Source: Actinomyces urogenitalis DSM 15434
Lineage (GTDB): Bacteria; Actinomycetota; Actinomycetes; Actinomycetales; Actinomycetaceae
DNA length: 62,532 nucleotides
Direction of reading: 5' to 3'
NCBI RefSeq assembly: GCF_000159035.1
Contig: NZ_DS999576.1
Location: 437,922-500,453, forward strand
The notes under the pieces were generated by a model, which saw only the letters and a list, made by a program, of their open reading frames with translations, did no database searches and was not told the DNA's origin. The translations under genes and the position numbers were made by a program. Shown here piece after piece: positions 27,502-36,076 of this stretch (position 1 is the stretch's first letter; each line of letters opens with the position of its first letter).

Positions 27502-29001
27502 ATGACCGCCACCAACGACGCCGCTCCCACCACCTTCGTCCCTCAGCCCGACTCTGCCGACATCGGCGTGTACGGCCTGGGCGTCATGGGCGCCAACCTC
27601 GCCCGGAACCTCGCCCGCCACGGGCACGCGGTGGCCGTGTTCAACCGGACCCCGGTGCGTACCGAGCGTCTCATGAGCCGCTACGCCAGCGAGGGCACCT
27701 TCGTGCCGGCCACGGAGCTCGCTGACTTCGTAGCCTCGTTGCGTCGCCCCCGTGTCGCGATCATCATGGTCCAGGCCGGAGGCGCGACCGAGGCCGTCAT
27801 CGACCAGCTGCGCGAGCTGCTGGAGCCTGGGGACATCATCGTCGACGCTGGTAACACCTTCTACAAGGACACCCAGCGTCGTGAGGCCTCCCTGCGCGAG
27901 CAGGGCATTCACTTCGTGGGCATGGGAGTGTCCGGAGGTGAGGAGGGGGCGCTGCTGGGCCCCTCGATCATGCCCGGCGGCACCGAGGACTCCTACAGGC
28001 GTCTGGGCCCCATGCTGGAGTCGATCTCAGCGCATGTGGACGGCGTTCCCTGCTGCACGCACGTGGGGCCCGACGGCGCCGGCCACTTCGTCAAGATGGT
28101 GCACAACGGCATCGAGTACGCCGATATGCAGCTCATCGCCGAGGCCTACAACCTCCTGCGTCACGTGGCCGGGCTCAGCGTGGCTGAGGTGGCCGCCGTC
28201 TTTTGCTCCTGGAAGGACTCCGAGCTCGACTCCTACCTCATCGACATCACCACCGAGGTCCTCGAGCGCGTTGACCCGGCGACCGGTGAGCCCTTCGTCG
28301 ACGTCGTCGTCGACGCTGCCGGACACAAGGGCACGGGTGTGTGGACGACGCAGACCGCCCTGGAGCTTGGTGTGGCCGCTCCGGCGATCGCCGAGGCTAC
28401 CTTTGCCCGCGCTGTGTCCTCCTCCGCCCCGCAGCGTGCGGCGGTGCGCGAGACCGAGATCGAGGCCGGGGAGCGCGAGGTGACCTTTGAGTCCGAGGAG
28501 GACCGCCAGGCCTTTGTCGACGCCGTGCGTCAGGCGCTGTACGGCTCCAAGATCGCCGCCTACGCCCAGGGCTTCGACGAGATCGCCACTGCCTCTCAGG
28601 CCAACGGCTGGGACGTGGACCTGGGCGCGATGGCGCGGATCTGGCGTGGCGGCTGCATCATCCGGGCCCGCTTCCTCGATGACATCACCCGCGCCTACGC
28701 CGAGGAGCCCGAGCTGGCCAGCCTGCTGACTGCTCCGGTCTTCGCCTCTGCCCTGGAGGACGCGCTGCCGGCGTGGCGCGAGGTCGTCTCGGTCTCTGCG
28801 CTGTCCGGCGTGCCAGCCCCGGCCTTCGCCTCCTCGCTGGCCTACGTCGACCAGCTGCGCGCTCCGCGCCTGCCTGCCGCCCTGATCCAGGGCCAGCGCG
28901 ACTTCTTCGGCTCACATACCTACCACCGCGTTGACGACCCCAGCGGCGTCTACCACGTCCTGTGGGCCCAGGAGGGTCGCGCTGAGGAGAAGTGGAACTG
29001 A
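27502..29001 (+). CDS. gnd: 6-phosphogluconate dehydrogenase (NADP, decarboxylating)
   Basis: It converts 6-phosphogluconate to ribulose-5-phosphate with NADPH. The product is 499 residues. The N-terminal Rossmann motif GLGVMGANLARNLA and NRTP (NADP type), the catalytic-site GVSGGEEGALLGPSIMPGG, KMVHNGIEYADMQLIAEAY and the C-terminal IWRGGCIIR are all present. The ATG at 27502 is preferred over GTG 27487. It starts the transcript on the opposite side of the shared control region from zwf-opcA, so the oxidative branch is gathered in one place. pepN follows after 2 bases. Confidence 0.96.
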   Translation: MTATNDAAPTTFVPQPDSADIGVYGLGVMGANLARNLARHGHAVAVFNRTPVRTERLMSRYASEGTFVPATELADFVASLRRPRVAIIMVQAGGATEAVIDQLRELLEPGDIIVDAGNTFYKDTQRREASLREQGIHFVGMGVSGGEEGALLGPSIMPGGTEDSYRRLGPMLESISAHVDGVPCCTHVGPDGAGHFVKMVHNGIEYADMQLIAEAYNLLRHVAGLSVAEVAAVFCSWKDSELDSYLIDITTEVLERVDPATGEPFVDVVVDAAGHKGTGVWTTQTALELGVAAPAIAEATFARAVSSSAPQRAAVRETEIEAGEREVTFESEEDRQAFVDAVRQALYGSKIAAYAQGFDEIATASQANGWDVDLGAMARIWRGGCIIRARFLDDITRAYAEEPELASLLTAPVFASALEDALPAWREVVSVSALSGVPAPAFASSLAYVDQLRAPRLPAALIQGQRDFFGSHTYHRVDDPSGVYHVLWAQEGRAEEKWN

Positions 29002-29003
29002 GC

Positions 29004-31673
29004 ATGACGTTCCAGCCCTCTGCCAGTGTCAGCCAGGCCCCTGACCGTCTGCCCTCGCTGACCAACCTCTCTCGCGCTGAGGCCTTGTGGCGCTCACAGG
29101 TCCTCAGCGTCCAGGAGCTCGCCGTCGTCATCGACCTCACCAGCGCTCCTGACCCACAGGCGACCGGCTTCGCCGTACGCAGCGAGCTGACCCTTCAGGT
29201 GCTCACCCCCTGCTCAGGGGCCTGGATCGACTTCCTGGGGGAGGAGGTCGTCTCGCTCAGCGTCGACGACCACCCGGTCCAGGTCTCCTGGGACGGCGCG
29301 CGCGTGGCCCTGCCGGATCTAGAGGCGGGGGAGCACCGGGTGGCGGTGGAGGCCCGCGGTCGTTACTCCAACTCAGGTCAGGGCCTGCACCGTTTCCACG
29401 ACCCGGTCGACGGGGCGACCTACCTCTACACCCACTTCGAGCCCTCGGACTCGCGGCGGGCCTGGGCCTCGATGGACCAGCCCGACCTCAAGTCGCCCTT
29501 CCGCCTGACCGTCGTTCATCCCGCCGGGTGGACCGTCCTGGGTAACGGCGTGGTCGAGGAGTCTCGTCCCTCCCGTGAGCTCCCTGAGGCGGTGATGACC
29601 CGCTTCGCCACCACCCTGCCGCTGCCCAGCTACCTCACGGCGCTAGCGGCCGGGCCCTGGCACCGGGTGAGCAGCCAGTGGCGCTCGCCGCTGAGGCCGG
29701 ACAGCGAGCCGGTCGAGCTGTCCTGGTCCTGCCGCGCGAGCCTGGCCCGTCACCTGGACGCCGACGAGCTGCTGGAGGTCACCGCCGCGGGCATGACCCT
29801 GTACGACGAGGCCTATGGCTATCCCTACCCCTGGGGTGCCTACGACAGCGTGCTCGTACCCGAGTACAACCTCGGGGCCATGGAGAACCCCGGGTGCGTG
29901 ACCTTCAATGAGGAGGCCTATCTCTTTCAGGGCCCGGTCACCCGTGCCCAGCACGCAGGGCGGGCCAACACGATCCTGCACGAGATGTGCCACATGTGGT
30001 TCGGTGACCTCGTGACGCCCACCTGGTGGGAGGACACCTGGCTCAAGGAGTCCTTCGCTGAGAACCAGGGCACCTGGGCCCAGGCGACGGCCACACCATG
30101 GACGGAGGCCTGGGCGACCTTCGCGCTGGGGCGCAAGGCCTGGGCCTACGCCGAGGACTCCCGGCCCGCGACGACCCACCCGATCGTGGCCACCGTCGAC
30201 GACGTCGAGGCCGCGCGTCAGACCTTCGACGGCATCACCTACGCCAAGGGGGCAGCGGTCCTCAAGCAGCTGGTGGCTTACCTGGGCCAGGACGTCTTCC
30301 TCGAGGCGGCCCGCAGCTGGTTCACCGATCACGCCTTCGCCAACGGCGACCTCGCCCAGTTCCTCGACACCCTCGGTCAGGCCTCTGGACGCGACATGGA
30401 CGCCTGGGCGCAGGCCTGGCTGCGTACCGCCGGCCCCTCGGTCCTGACCAACGAGCTGGAGTCCGACGGCCAGCGCATCACGCGTCTGACCGTGCGTCAG
30501 GAAGGCACTGACCTGGCCACGGGTGACCCCGTCATCCGGCCCCACACGCTCGTGGTCGGGCTCTACTCCTTCGACGATGAGGGCCAGCTCACCCGGACCC
30601 ACCGGCTGCCGCTGACCCTGGAGACGGCGAGCGTTGACCTGCCCGAGGCCGTCGGGCTGCCTGTGCCTGACCTCGTGACCGTCAACGACGAGGACCTGAC
30701 CTACGCCGTCATCCGGCCTGACGCCGCCTCACTGGCCACGGCCCGGACCTGCCTGGCACGGCTGGAGGACCCGCTGACCCGTTCGCTGTGGTGGTCCAGC
30801 CTGGACAACCTCGTGCGTGACGGACTGCTGTCCGCCAGCCAGTACCTGTCAACGGTCCTCGCTCAGGCCGACGACGCCACCCAGCCCGCCACCCTGGCGA
30901 GCCTGCTGGGACGTAGCCGTCATGACGCCCTGGTCTATGTCAGGCCCGAGGACCGGGCGCAGACCCTGCCTCCGTTGGTCGGGGCCGGCCCCGTCCAGGA
31001 CGGCTCTCCCGATGCCTGGCAGCTGCTGCTCGCCTCACCGGCCGGCTCCGATGCCCAGCTCGTACGTGCCCGCGCCTGGATCGAGGCTGCAGGGCACTCA
31101 CGCCTGCTCGGCGCTGAGGCCGTGACGACGACGGCGGCCCGTCTGCGCCAGCTGGACGACGGCGGGCTGGACGGACTCACCGTCGACGACGACCTGCGGT
31201 GGAGGACCCTCATCGCCCTGGCGCGCCTGGGCGAGGCAGACCGCAGCGAGCTCGACGAGGCCCTCACTCACGATCCCACGGCCTCCGGGCGCACCCGCCA
31301 CCTCCAGGCGGTCTCCTCGCTCCCGCTGACGGAGGTCAAGGAGCAGGTCTTTGCTCGTGTCCTTGACGACGTCTCCCTGAGCAACGACCATCTCGACGCT
31401 CTCATCCAGGGCTTTGCCGTGGACAGTCACCGCGACCTCACCGCCTCCTTCACCCACCGGTACCTGGCCGGGCTGGAGGCCGTGTGGGACGGGCGCGGGC
31501 AGGAGATCGCCACCCGGATCGTCATCGGGCTCTTTCCCTCCTGCGGCGACAGCGAGGACCTGGAGGCTGTCGATCAGTGGCTGTCCTCCCACCCCCAGGC
31601 GCCCACCGCACTGCGACGGCTGGTCCTCAAGTGCCAGGACGACCTGGCCAGGGCGTTGCGTTGCCGCCGGTGA
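29004..31673 (+). CDS. pepN: aminopeptidase N, M1 family
   Basis: A zinc aminopeptidase removing N-terminal residues from peptides. The product is 889 residues. The exopeptidase motif GAMEN is in the YNLGAMENPGC segment, and the zinc site is HEMCH (326-330) with Glu349. A long C-terminal helical domain (ERAP1-like, with GQASGRDMDAWAQAWLRTAG at its start) completes the protein. It follows gnd by 2 bases, so it is probably co-transcribed. No signal peptide, hence cytosolic. Confidence 0.95.
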   Translation: MTFQPSASVSQAPDRLPSLTNLSRAEALWRSQVLSVQELAVVIDLTSAPDPQATGFAVRSELTLQVLTPCSGAWIDFLGEEVVSLSVDDHPVQVSWDGARVALPDLEAGEHRVAVEARGRYSNSGQGLHRFHDPVDGATYLYTHFEPSDSRRAWASMDQPDLKSPFRLTVVHPAGWTVLGNGVVEESRPSRELPEAVMTRFATTLPLPSYLTALAAGPWHRVSSQWRSPLRPDSEPVELSWSCRASLARHLDADELLEVTAAGMTLYDEAYGYPYPWGAYDSVLVPEYNLGAMENPGCVTFNEEAYLFQGPVTRAQHAGRANTILHEMCHMWFGDLVTPTWWEDTWLKESFAENQGTWAQATATPWTEAWATFALGRKAWAYAEDSRPATTHPIVATVDDVEAARQTFDGITYAKGAAVLKQLVAYLGQDVFLEAARSWFTDHAFANGDLAQFLDTLGQASGRDMDAWAQAWLRTAGPSVLTNELESDGQRITRLTVRQEGTDLATGDPVIRPHTLVVGLYSFDDEGQLTRTHRLPLTLETASVDLPEAVGLPVPDLVTVNDEDLTYAVIRPDAASLATARTCLARLEDPLTRSLWWSSLDNLVRDGLLSASQYLSTVLAQADDATQPATLASLLGRSRHDALVYVRPEDRAQTLPPLVGAGPVQDGSPDAWQLLLASPAGSDAQLVRARAWIEAAGHSRLLGAEAVTTTAARLRQLDDGGLDGLTVDDDLRWRTLIALARLGEADRSELDEALTHDPTASGRTRHLQAVSSLPLTEVKEQVFARVLDDVSLSNDHLDALIQGFAVDSHRDLTASFTHRYLAGLEAVWDGRGQEIATRIVIGLFPSCGDSEDLEAVDQWLSSHPQAPTALRRLVLKCQDDLARALRCRR

Positions 31674-31676
31674 GCG

Positions 31677-31703
31677 CCAGGCCGTCCTGTGGTCCTGGCC
31701 TGG
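31677..31703 (+). terminator. hairpin after pepN
   Basis: CCAGGCC (31677-31683) pairs with GGCCTGG (31697-31703) directly after the pepN stop. Modest 7-base stem without a T-run; probably the end of the gnd-pepN transcript. Confidence 0.45.
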
Positions 31704-31710
31704 TCTGGCG

Positions 31711-31741
31711 TTGTCACAGGAGGGTGTGGCAACGGTATGGT
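31711..31741 (+). promoter_or_regulatory. candidate garA promoter
   Basis: TTGTCA (31711-31716) and TATGGT (31736-31741) are spaced by 19 bases, ending 44 bases before the garA start. The -10 fits TAnnnT; the spacer is slightly long. Confidence 0.45.
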
Positions 31742-31785
31742 GGGGCTGACGTGGTGCGACCGGCACCACCCGACCCGAGGGGGAC

Positions 31786-32238
31786 ATGATGTCGAGCACA
31801 CCGATACAGCCGGATCCCACCTCGACCCAGACCTTCGGCGCCATTGACGCCACGGACGAGCGCGAGGCTCCCCTCATCGGGCTCTCGCAGCAGGACCGGG
31901 CGGCCATCGCGGCGCTGCCGCCGGGCACCGCGCTGCTGCTCGTGGGCCACGGGCCGACGACCGGCGCCCGTTTCCTGCTGGACTCCCAGCAGACGACGGT
32001 CGGACGTCACCCGCACGCGGATATCTTCCTCGACGACGTCACCGTCTCGCGTAAGCACGCCATGTTCCTGGCGCTGGAGGGCGGCGGCTACGCCGTGCGC
32101 GACTCGGGCTCGCTCAACGGTACCTACGTCAACCGCCAGCGCGTGGAGGAAGCCACCTTGCGGGCAGGAGACGAGGTCCAGATCGGCAAGTACCGGATGA
32201 GCTACCACCCCGGTCCGTCCGTTCCCAGCGCGCAGTGA
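31786..32238 (+). CDS. garA: FHA-domain protein, GarA/OdhI type
   Basis: A 150-residue regulator. A FHA domain at about 60-140 has the phosphothreonine-binding motif GRHPHADIFLDD, SRKHA and the NGTYVN loop. In Mycobacterium (GarA) and Corynebacterium (OdhI) this protein is phosphorylated on an N-terminal Thr by PknB/PknG and then controls 2-oxoglutarate dehydrogenase and glutamate metabolism. The N-terminal STQTF may be the equivalent phosphosite, which is inference. It heads the conserved block garA-ftsR-nuclease-merR. Its stop overlaps ftsR. Confidence 0.9.
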   Translation: MMSSTPIQPDPTSTQTFGAIDATDEREAPLIGLSQQDRAAIAALPPGTALLLVGHGPTTGARFLLDSQQTTVGRHPHADIFLDDVTVSRKHAMFLALEGGGYAVRDSGSLNGTYVNRQRVEEATLRAGDEVQIGKYRMSYHPGPSVPSAQ

Positions 32239-32990
32239 GCCCCGCCGTCCGCAAGGCAGCCACAGCGTCCCAAGCTGCCCCTCGTCCCGAGCCTGCCGAC
32301 CCAGCGACCTCCTGGCCGCAGGGTGTCTCGCACGAGCCCTCGATGAAGATCGGGGAGGTCGTCGAGCATCTGCGCCCCAGCTTCCCCGCGCTGTCCATCT
32401 CCAAGGTTCGCTACCTGGAGAGCGAGGGCCTCATCCATCCCCACCGGGTGGGCAACGGCTACCGTCAGTACTCTCAGGCCGACGTCGAGCGTCTGCGCTT
32501 CACGCTGACTGCCCAGCGCGACGAGTACCTCCCGCTGTCGGTGATCCGCCAGCGCCTGGAGCAGATGGATCGCAAGCCGCCTGCGCAGGTACGTGTGCCG
32601 CGCGTGGTGGCCTCCCACGGGCGTCTGGTCGACGAGGACGCACCGGTGGACCTGGACGAGCTCATGCGTCGGACCGGGGCCAGTGAGGAGCAGATGGACG
32701 AGCTCATCTCCATCGGCGTGGTCGCCGCTGACGCCCGCGGTACCTTCCGTCCCACCGCGCTGCGCGCCGCCGAGCTGGCGATGCAGATCCACGAGCTCGG
32801 TCTGCCGCTGCGCAACCTGCGGGCCGTGCGTACCGCGGCCGAGCGCGAGGCGGACCTCATTGACCACGCCGTTCAGCACCAGCGCGGCCGCTCGGCGCAG
32901 GCTGCCGAGCAGAGTGCCGCCACGCTGGCGGGAGCCGTAGCGCGCCTGCACGAGGAGCTGCTGCGCCGCTCGCTGGAGTCCCTGGGCTGA
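32235..32990 (+). CDS. ftsR: MerR-family regulator FtsR
   Basis: A 251-residue MerR-type regulator with a 36-residue N-terminal lead, then the winged helix (about 37-110, MKIGEVVEHLRPSF, KVRYLESEGLIHPHRVGNGYRQY) and a C-terminal effector or dimerisation part rich in Ala/Glu. It is homologous in position and domain layout to Corynebacterium FtsR, which activates ftsZ. GTG 32235 overlaps the garA stop. The ATG in PSMKIGE is an alternative start. Confidence 0.87.
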   Translation: MSPAVRKAATASQAAPRPEPADPATSWPQGVSHEPSMKIGEVVEHLRPSFPALSISKVRYLESEGLIHPHRVGNGYRQYSQADVERLRFTLTAQRDEYLPLSVIRQRLEQMDRKPPAQVRVPRVVASHGRLVDEDAPVDLDELMRRTGASEEQMDELISIGVVAADARGTFRPTALRAAELAMQIHELGLPLRNLRAVRTAAEREADLIDHAVQHQRGRSAQAAEQSAATLAGAVARLHEELLRRSLESLG

Positions 32991-33042
32991 AAGCGGCCTT
33001 CCTTACGAGCCTCATTCGCCAGACACAGCCGCAGGTGCTCCG

Positions 33043-33048
33043 TAGCCT
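33043..33048 (+). promoter_or_regulatory. candidate -10, leaderless nuclease transcript
   Basis: TAGCCT (TAnnnT) ends 7 bases before the GTG at 33056, and no Shine-Dalgarno sequence is visible, so a leaderless mRNA is plausible. The -35 is not clear. Confidence 0.35.
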
Positions 33049-33055
33049 TGGACAC

Positions 33056-33532
33056 GTGCACGACATGCGTCTGGTCGCCGTCCGCTCGACCTCACCTGAC
33101 GAAGGGCTTGTCGCGCTCCTGGTTCAGGAGGGTGGGCCCTCCATCCTCGCCGTGCCTGTCAGCGCCCGTGAAGGCCTGAGCCTGAGCGCGGAGGCGGGCT
33201 CGGTGGGGTACTGGCCGCCCTTGCTCCAGCGCTGCCTGGAGGCACAGGGAGGACGGCTGGAGCAGGTCAGGCTGAGCATCGACGACGACGCCGTCCTGCG
33301 TGCCGACCTCGTGCTGGCCGCCTGCCAGAGCCCCGGCGAGCAGGCTCCTGGGCGCTGCGTGCCGTGCACGCCTGGGGAGGCACTCATGATCTCCAACGGA
33401 TGCGGCCTTCCTGTGCGTGCCTCTGATGGGCTGCTGCGCCTGCGGGGCGTGGACCTGGGGGAGGAGAGCATCTCGGAGAAGGTGGCCCGGTGGAGGCAGG
33501 ACCTCGCGGCAGGGCCGACCGGTATCCGGTAA
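33056..33532 (+). CDS. bifunctional nuclease family (DUF151) protein
   Basis: A 158-residue protein of the BFN/DUF151 family, related to plant bifunctional nucleases. The N-terminal MRLVAVR strand and a core with LRADLVLA are conserved. The usual EAxAIA motif that ends the first half reads EAGSVGYWPP here, so that region is divergent. In mycobacteria the orthologue (Rv1829) sits between the two MerR genes, as here. The function is not well known. GTG 33056 or ATG 33065 could be the start; GTG is chosen for a possible leaderless transcript. Confidence 0.72.
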   Translation: MHDMRLVAVRSTSPDEGLVALLVQEGGPSILAVPVSAREGLSLSAEAGSVGYWPPLLQRCLEAQGGRLEQVRLSIDDDAVLRADLVLAACQSPGEQAPGRCVPCTPGEALMISNGCGLPVRASDGLLRLRGVDLGEESISEKVARWRQDLAAGPTGIR

Positions 33533-33720
33533 CCACACTGCGACACGCGGGACTGGTGTGACTCATGTGACTATAGATGTGAGGTGCCACACATTGACCT
33601 TCCCGGCTATCTTCAACACTCCAGCGCCATACCAAGGAAAAGTGCCGTTACCTCAGGTCTGGCCTGAACCTCATCTTGAGATTGAGACCTAGTCGGTGCC
33701 GCAGCGCCGCGCGCCCTTCG

Positions 33721-33758
33721 TTGAGCAGACCCCATTCGGCCCCTATCGTGGGGTCTGC
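33721..33758 (+). promoter_or_regulatory. merR promoter with overlapping operator-like repeat
   Basis: TTGAGC (33721-33726) and TATCGT (33744-33749) have a 17-base spacer. GCAGACCCCA (33725-33734) and TGGGGTCTGC (33749-33758) form a perfect 10-base inverted repeat covering the spacer and overlapping both promoter ends. MerR-type proteins bind such symmetric sites across the spacer, so this may be autoregulation. Confidence 0.55.
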
Positions 33759-33815
33759 TGGCGCGGCCACCACGCCACGGTCCCACCCCACCACCCGAAC
33801 CGACAGGAGCATCAC

Positions 33816-34388
33816 GTGAGCGCGAACGAAGCGATCCGTCACGACGTCGCCCTTCAGCGCACCCAGGGGATGCTCTTCGGTGACCCGCTGCCCGAGCTCG
33901 ACACCAACACCGGGTACCGGGGCCCCATCGCCTGCCGTGCGGCTGGTATCACCTACCGCCAGCTCGACTACTGGGCCCGCACCGGACTGGTCGAACCCAC
34001 GATCCGTTCCGCCAAGGGCTCAGGCTCCCAGCGTCTGTACTCCTTCCGAGACATTCTCCTGCTCAAGATCGTCAAGCGACTGCTGGACACGGGCGTGTCC
34101 CTCCAGCAGATCCGCACCGCCGTCAACGCCCTGCACGAGCGGGGGGTGGAGGACCTGACCTCCATCACACTTATGAGCGACGGCGCCTCGGTCTACGAGT
34201 GCACGAGCAACGACGAGGTCATCGACCTGGTCCAGGGCGGCCAGGGCGTCTTCGGCATCGCCGTGGGCCGCGTGTGGCATGAGGTCGAGGGATCGCTGGC
34301 CGAGCTGCCCACCGACCACGCCGGTGACGTGCCGGTCGTCGAGGACGAGCTGGCCGCTCGGCGCGCGGCCAAGCGCCGGGCGATGTGA
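33816..34388 (+). CDS. MerR-family transcriptional regulator (second in cluster)
   Basis: A 190-residue regulator. The winged helix at about 40-110 has ITYRQLDYWARTGLVEPTIRSAKGSGSQRLYSFRD, then KIVKRLLDTGVSLQQIRTAV. A C-terminal region with GVFGIAVGRVWHEVEGSL is conserved among actinobacterial partners of FtsR (Rv1830 type). GTG 33816 follows CAGGAG; the longer upstream reading is non-family. The gene lies alone after a 283-base spacer with its own promoter. Confidence 0.86.
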   Translation: MSANEAIRHDVALQRTQGMLFGDPLPELDTNTGYRGPIACRAAGITYRQLDYWARTGLVEPTIRSAKGSGSQRLYSFRDILLLKIVKRLLDTGVSLQQIRTAVNALHERGVEDLTSITLMSDGASVYECTSNDEVIDLVQGGQGVFGIAVGRVWHEVEGSLAELPTDHAGDVPVVEDELAARRAAKRRAM

Positions 34389-34430
34389 GGCAACCCCACC
34401 GTCTCAGCCCAGCCTGATCAAGGCCCCCGC

Positions 34431-35996
34431 TTAGTCCTGACGCTGTCCGAGGACGTAGCGACGGCGGTAGCCGTCCGAGATATCGGTGAGCGTGACCTGG
34501 ATCTGCCCGTCGGCGTCGACCTCGTAACGTTCGTGAACCCGTGGCCCGTTGCCGGTACGCCTGACCTCGACCTGGCGTAGGTCGGCGTGGTCGCGCAGCC
34601 CGGCCTCGAGCGGGAAGAGGACGTCCTGGTAAGGGTAGGTGCGTCCGCAGGGCTCGCCACGCTCATCAATGTCCGCACACTCGACGAAGCGGAACCGAGC
34701 CACGTTGTGCACCGCCTGGTACTCTCGCTCGATCACCGTGGCCTGGCCCGCGCCGGCCTGGACGGAGTCAGGGCGCAGCAGCACGTCGAAGCTCGTACGC
34801 TCGCCGTTCTCTGACTCGCGGAAGACCCCGAAGCCCCGGCTCAGGCGGTCCGACAACGTCAGGCCTGACTGCGGGTCAGCAGCGATGGCCAGCCCGATGG
34901 CGGTGGAGGAACCGGGGTAGGGCGATCGGTGTACGCGCCGGCCGTAGCGCTCGCGCAAGGCTCGAGCCACCGGCGGGAAGGCGGAGGCGCCGCCGACGAG
35001 GTAGATGCCAGCCACGTGACTCAGGTCCGGGCTGCCGTCGTCGAGCCGGCTCAGCAGAGGCTCCATCACCGCGAGCGACCTGGCCACGAGCGGCGCGCAG
35101 CGGCGGTAGATCTCAGCGGTGTCCACCACGACGCTCTGCCCGCGCAGCTCGACCACGACGCGCCTGGTCTGAGGCGTCAGCCCCTCCTTGGCCTCCTGGC
35201 ACTGCTCCAGCAGGTCGTCCAGCTCGGTGGGGGACAGGTCCTCCTCCTGGGTCCCGCAGCGCTCCAGGACCATCTGAGCCAGGAGGAGGTCGACGTCGTC
35301 GCCTCCCAGGTCCGGCAGGCCGCGTGAGGCCAGCACCTCGTGCCGGCCTCCCGTCACGTCCACGACCGAGCTGTCAAAGGTGCCGCCGCCCAGGTCGTAG
35401 ACCAGGACCCTCGTGCGCCGCGAGGATAGCGTGTCGGAGCGGCGGTGGGTGTACTCCAAGCCGGCTGCCGAGGGCTCATTGACAACAGCCGTGACGTGGA
35501 AGCCGGCCGCCTCGAAGGCGTCCCGGGTGAGCATGCGCTGGGCGCCGTAGGCATGGGCCGGTACCGCGACGACGACGCTCGTGGTGGCAGCGGCGAGATC
35601 GACCTCAGCCAGTGCCGGCAGGGCAGCGATCTCCTCGCGCAGGTGCCGCAGGTAGCTGGTGAGGACCTCGCCGACTGCCAGCTCCTGACCGCCTAGCCGC
35701 ACAGGCGTGCTCCAGGTGGTGCGGGGACTGGCCAGCAGCCGCTTAAGCGAGCGCAGCAACGGCGCGCCCTGGCGGGCGGCCTGCCGGGCCCGGAACCCGT
35801 GCACCAGGCCCGCCGGCGTCAGGGCGGAGACGGACGGCAGGTAGAAGTGGTCGTCCCCCTCGCCGTCAGTGAAGGGCAGGACGGGGTAGTTGCCCCGGTC
35901 GCTGACGGCCACGACGGTGCGGGTGGTGCCCAGGTCAATGCCGAGGGCCGCGACCTGGTCCTCGCGGCCTGGGAGGGTACGTTGCTGGCTGGTCAT
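34431..35996 (-). CDS. atypical Hsp70-family protein
   Basis: A 521-residue ATPase of the actin/Hsp70 fold. Nucleotide-binding motifs are IDLGTTRTVVAV, VYDLGGGTFDSSVVDV and LVGGASAFPPVARAL. The normal DnaK length is about 600-640 with a beta-sandwich peptide-binding domain and helical lid; here the C-terminal part (after about 380) is short, beta-rich (with YRRRYV at the end) and lid-less. It therefore resembles the actinobacterial short Hsp70 group rather than DnaK or HscA. No GrpE or DnaJ neighbour. It starts after CAGGAG. The client is unknown. Confidence 0.83.
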   Translation of the reverse strand: MTSQQRTLPGREDQVAALGIDLGTTRTVVAVSDRGNYPVLPFTDGEGDDHFYLPSVSALTPAGLVHGFRARQAARQGAPLLRSLKRLLASPRTTWSTPVRLGGQELAVGEVLTSYLRHLREEIAALPALAEVDLAAATTSVVVAVPAHAYGAQRMLTRDAFEAAGFHVTAVVNEPSAAGLEYTHRRSDTLSSRRTRVLVYDLGGGTFDSSVVDVTGGRHEVLASRGLPDLGGDDVDLLLAQMVLERCGTQEEDLSPTELDDLLEQCQEAKEGLTPQTRRVVVELRGQSVVVDTAEIYRRCAPLVARSLAVMEPLLSRLDDGSPDLSHVAGIYLVGGASAFPPVARALRERYGRRVHRSPYPGSSTAIGLAIAADPQSGLTLSDRLSRGFGVFRESENGERTSFDVLLRPDSVQAGAGQATVIEREYQAVHNVARFRFVECADIDERGEPCGRTYPYQDVLFPLEAGLRDHADLRQVEVRRTGNGPRVHERYEVDADGQIQVTLTDISDGYRRRYVLGQRQD

Positions 35997-36076
35997 CTCA
36001 TACTCCTGTGTGCGAGGGCCGGGGCCCGCCCTGACCCTATCCCGGTCCTGCCCGGGCGCGGGCGCCTGTCCAAGGA

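Noticed and set aside
33557-33582. Three TGTGA copies at 33557, 33566 and 33578
   Set aside because: Short motif with irregular spacing (9 and 12 bases) and no promoter clearly aligned; may be chance.
33642-33692. Possible 16-codon leader peptide (starts GTG after AAGGAAAA) before the second merR gene
   Set aside because: A ribosome-binding-like sequence is present, but a good promoter lies downstream of it (33721-33749), and there is no attenuator-like link to the gene; too short to support.
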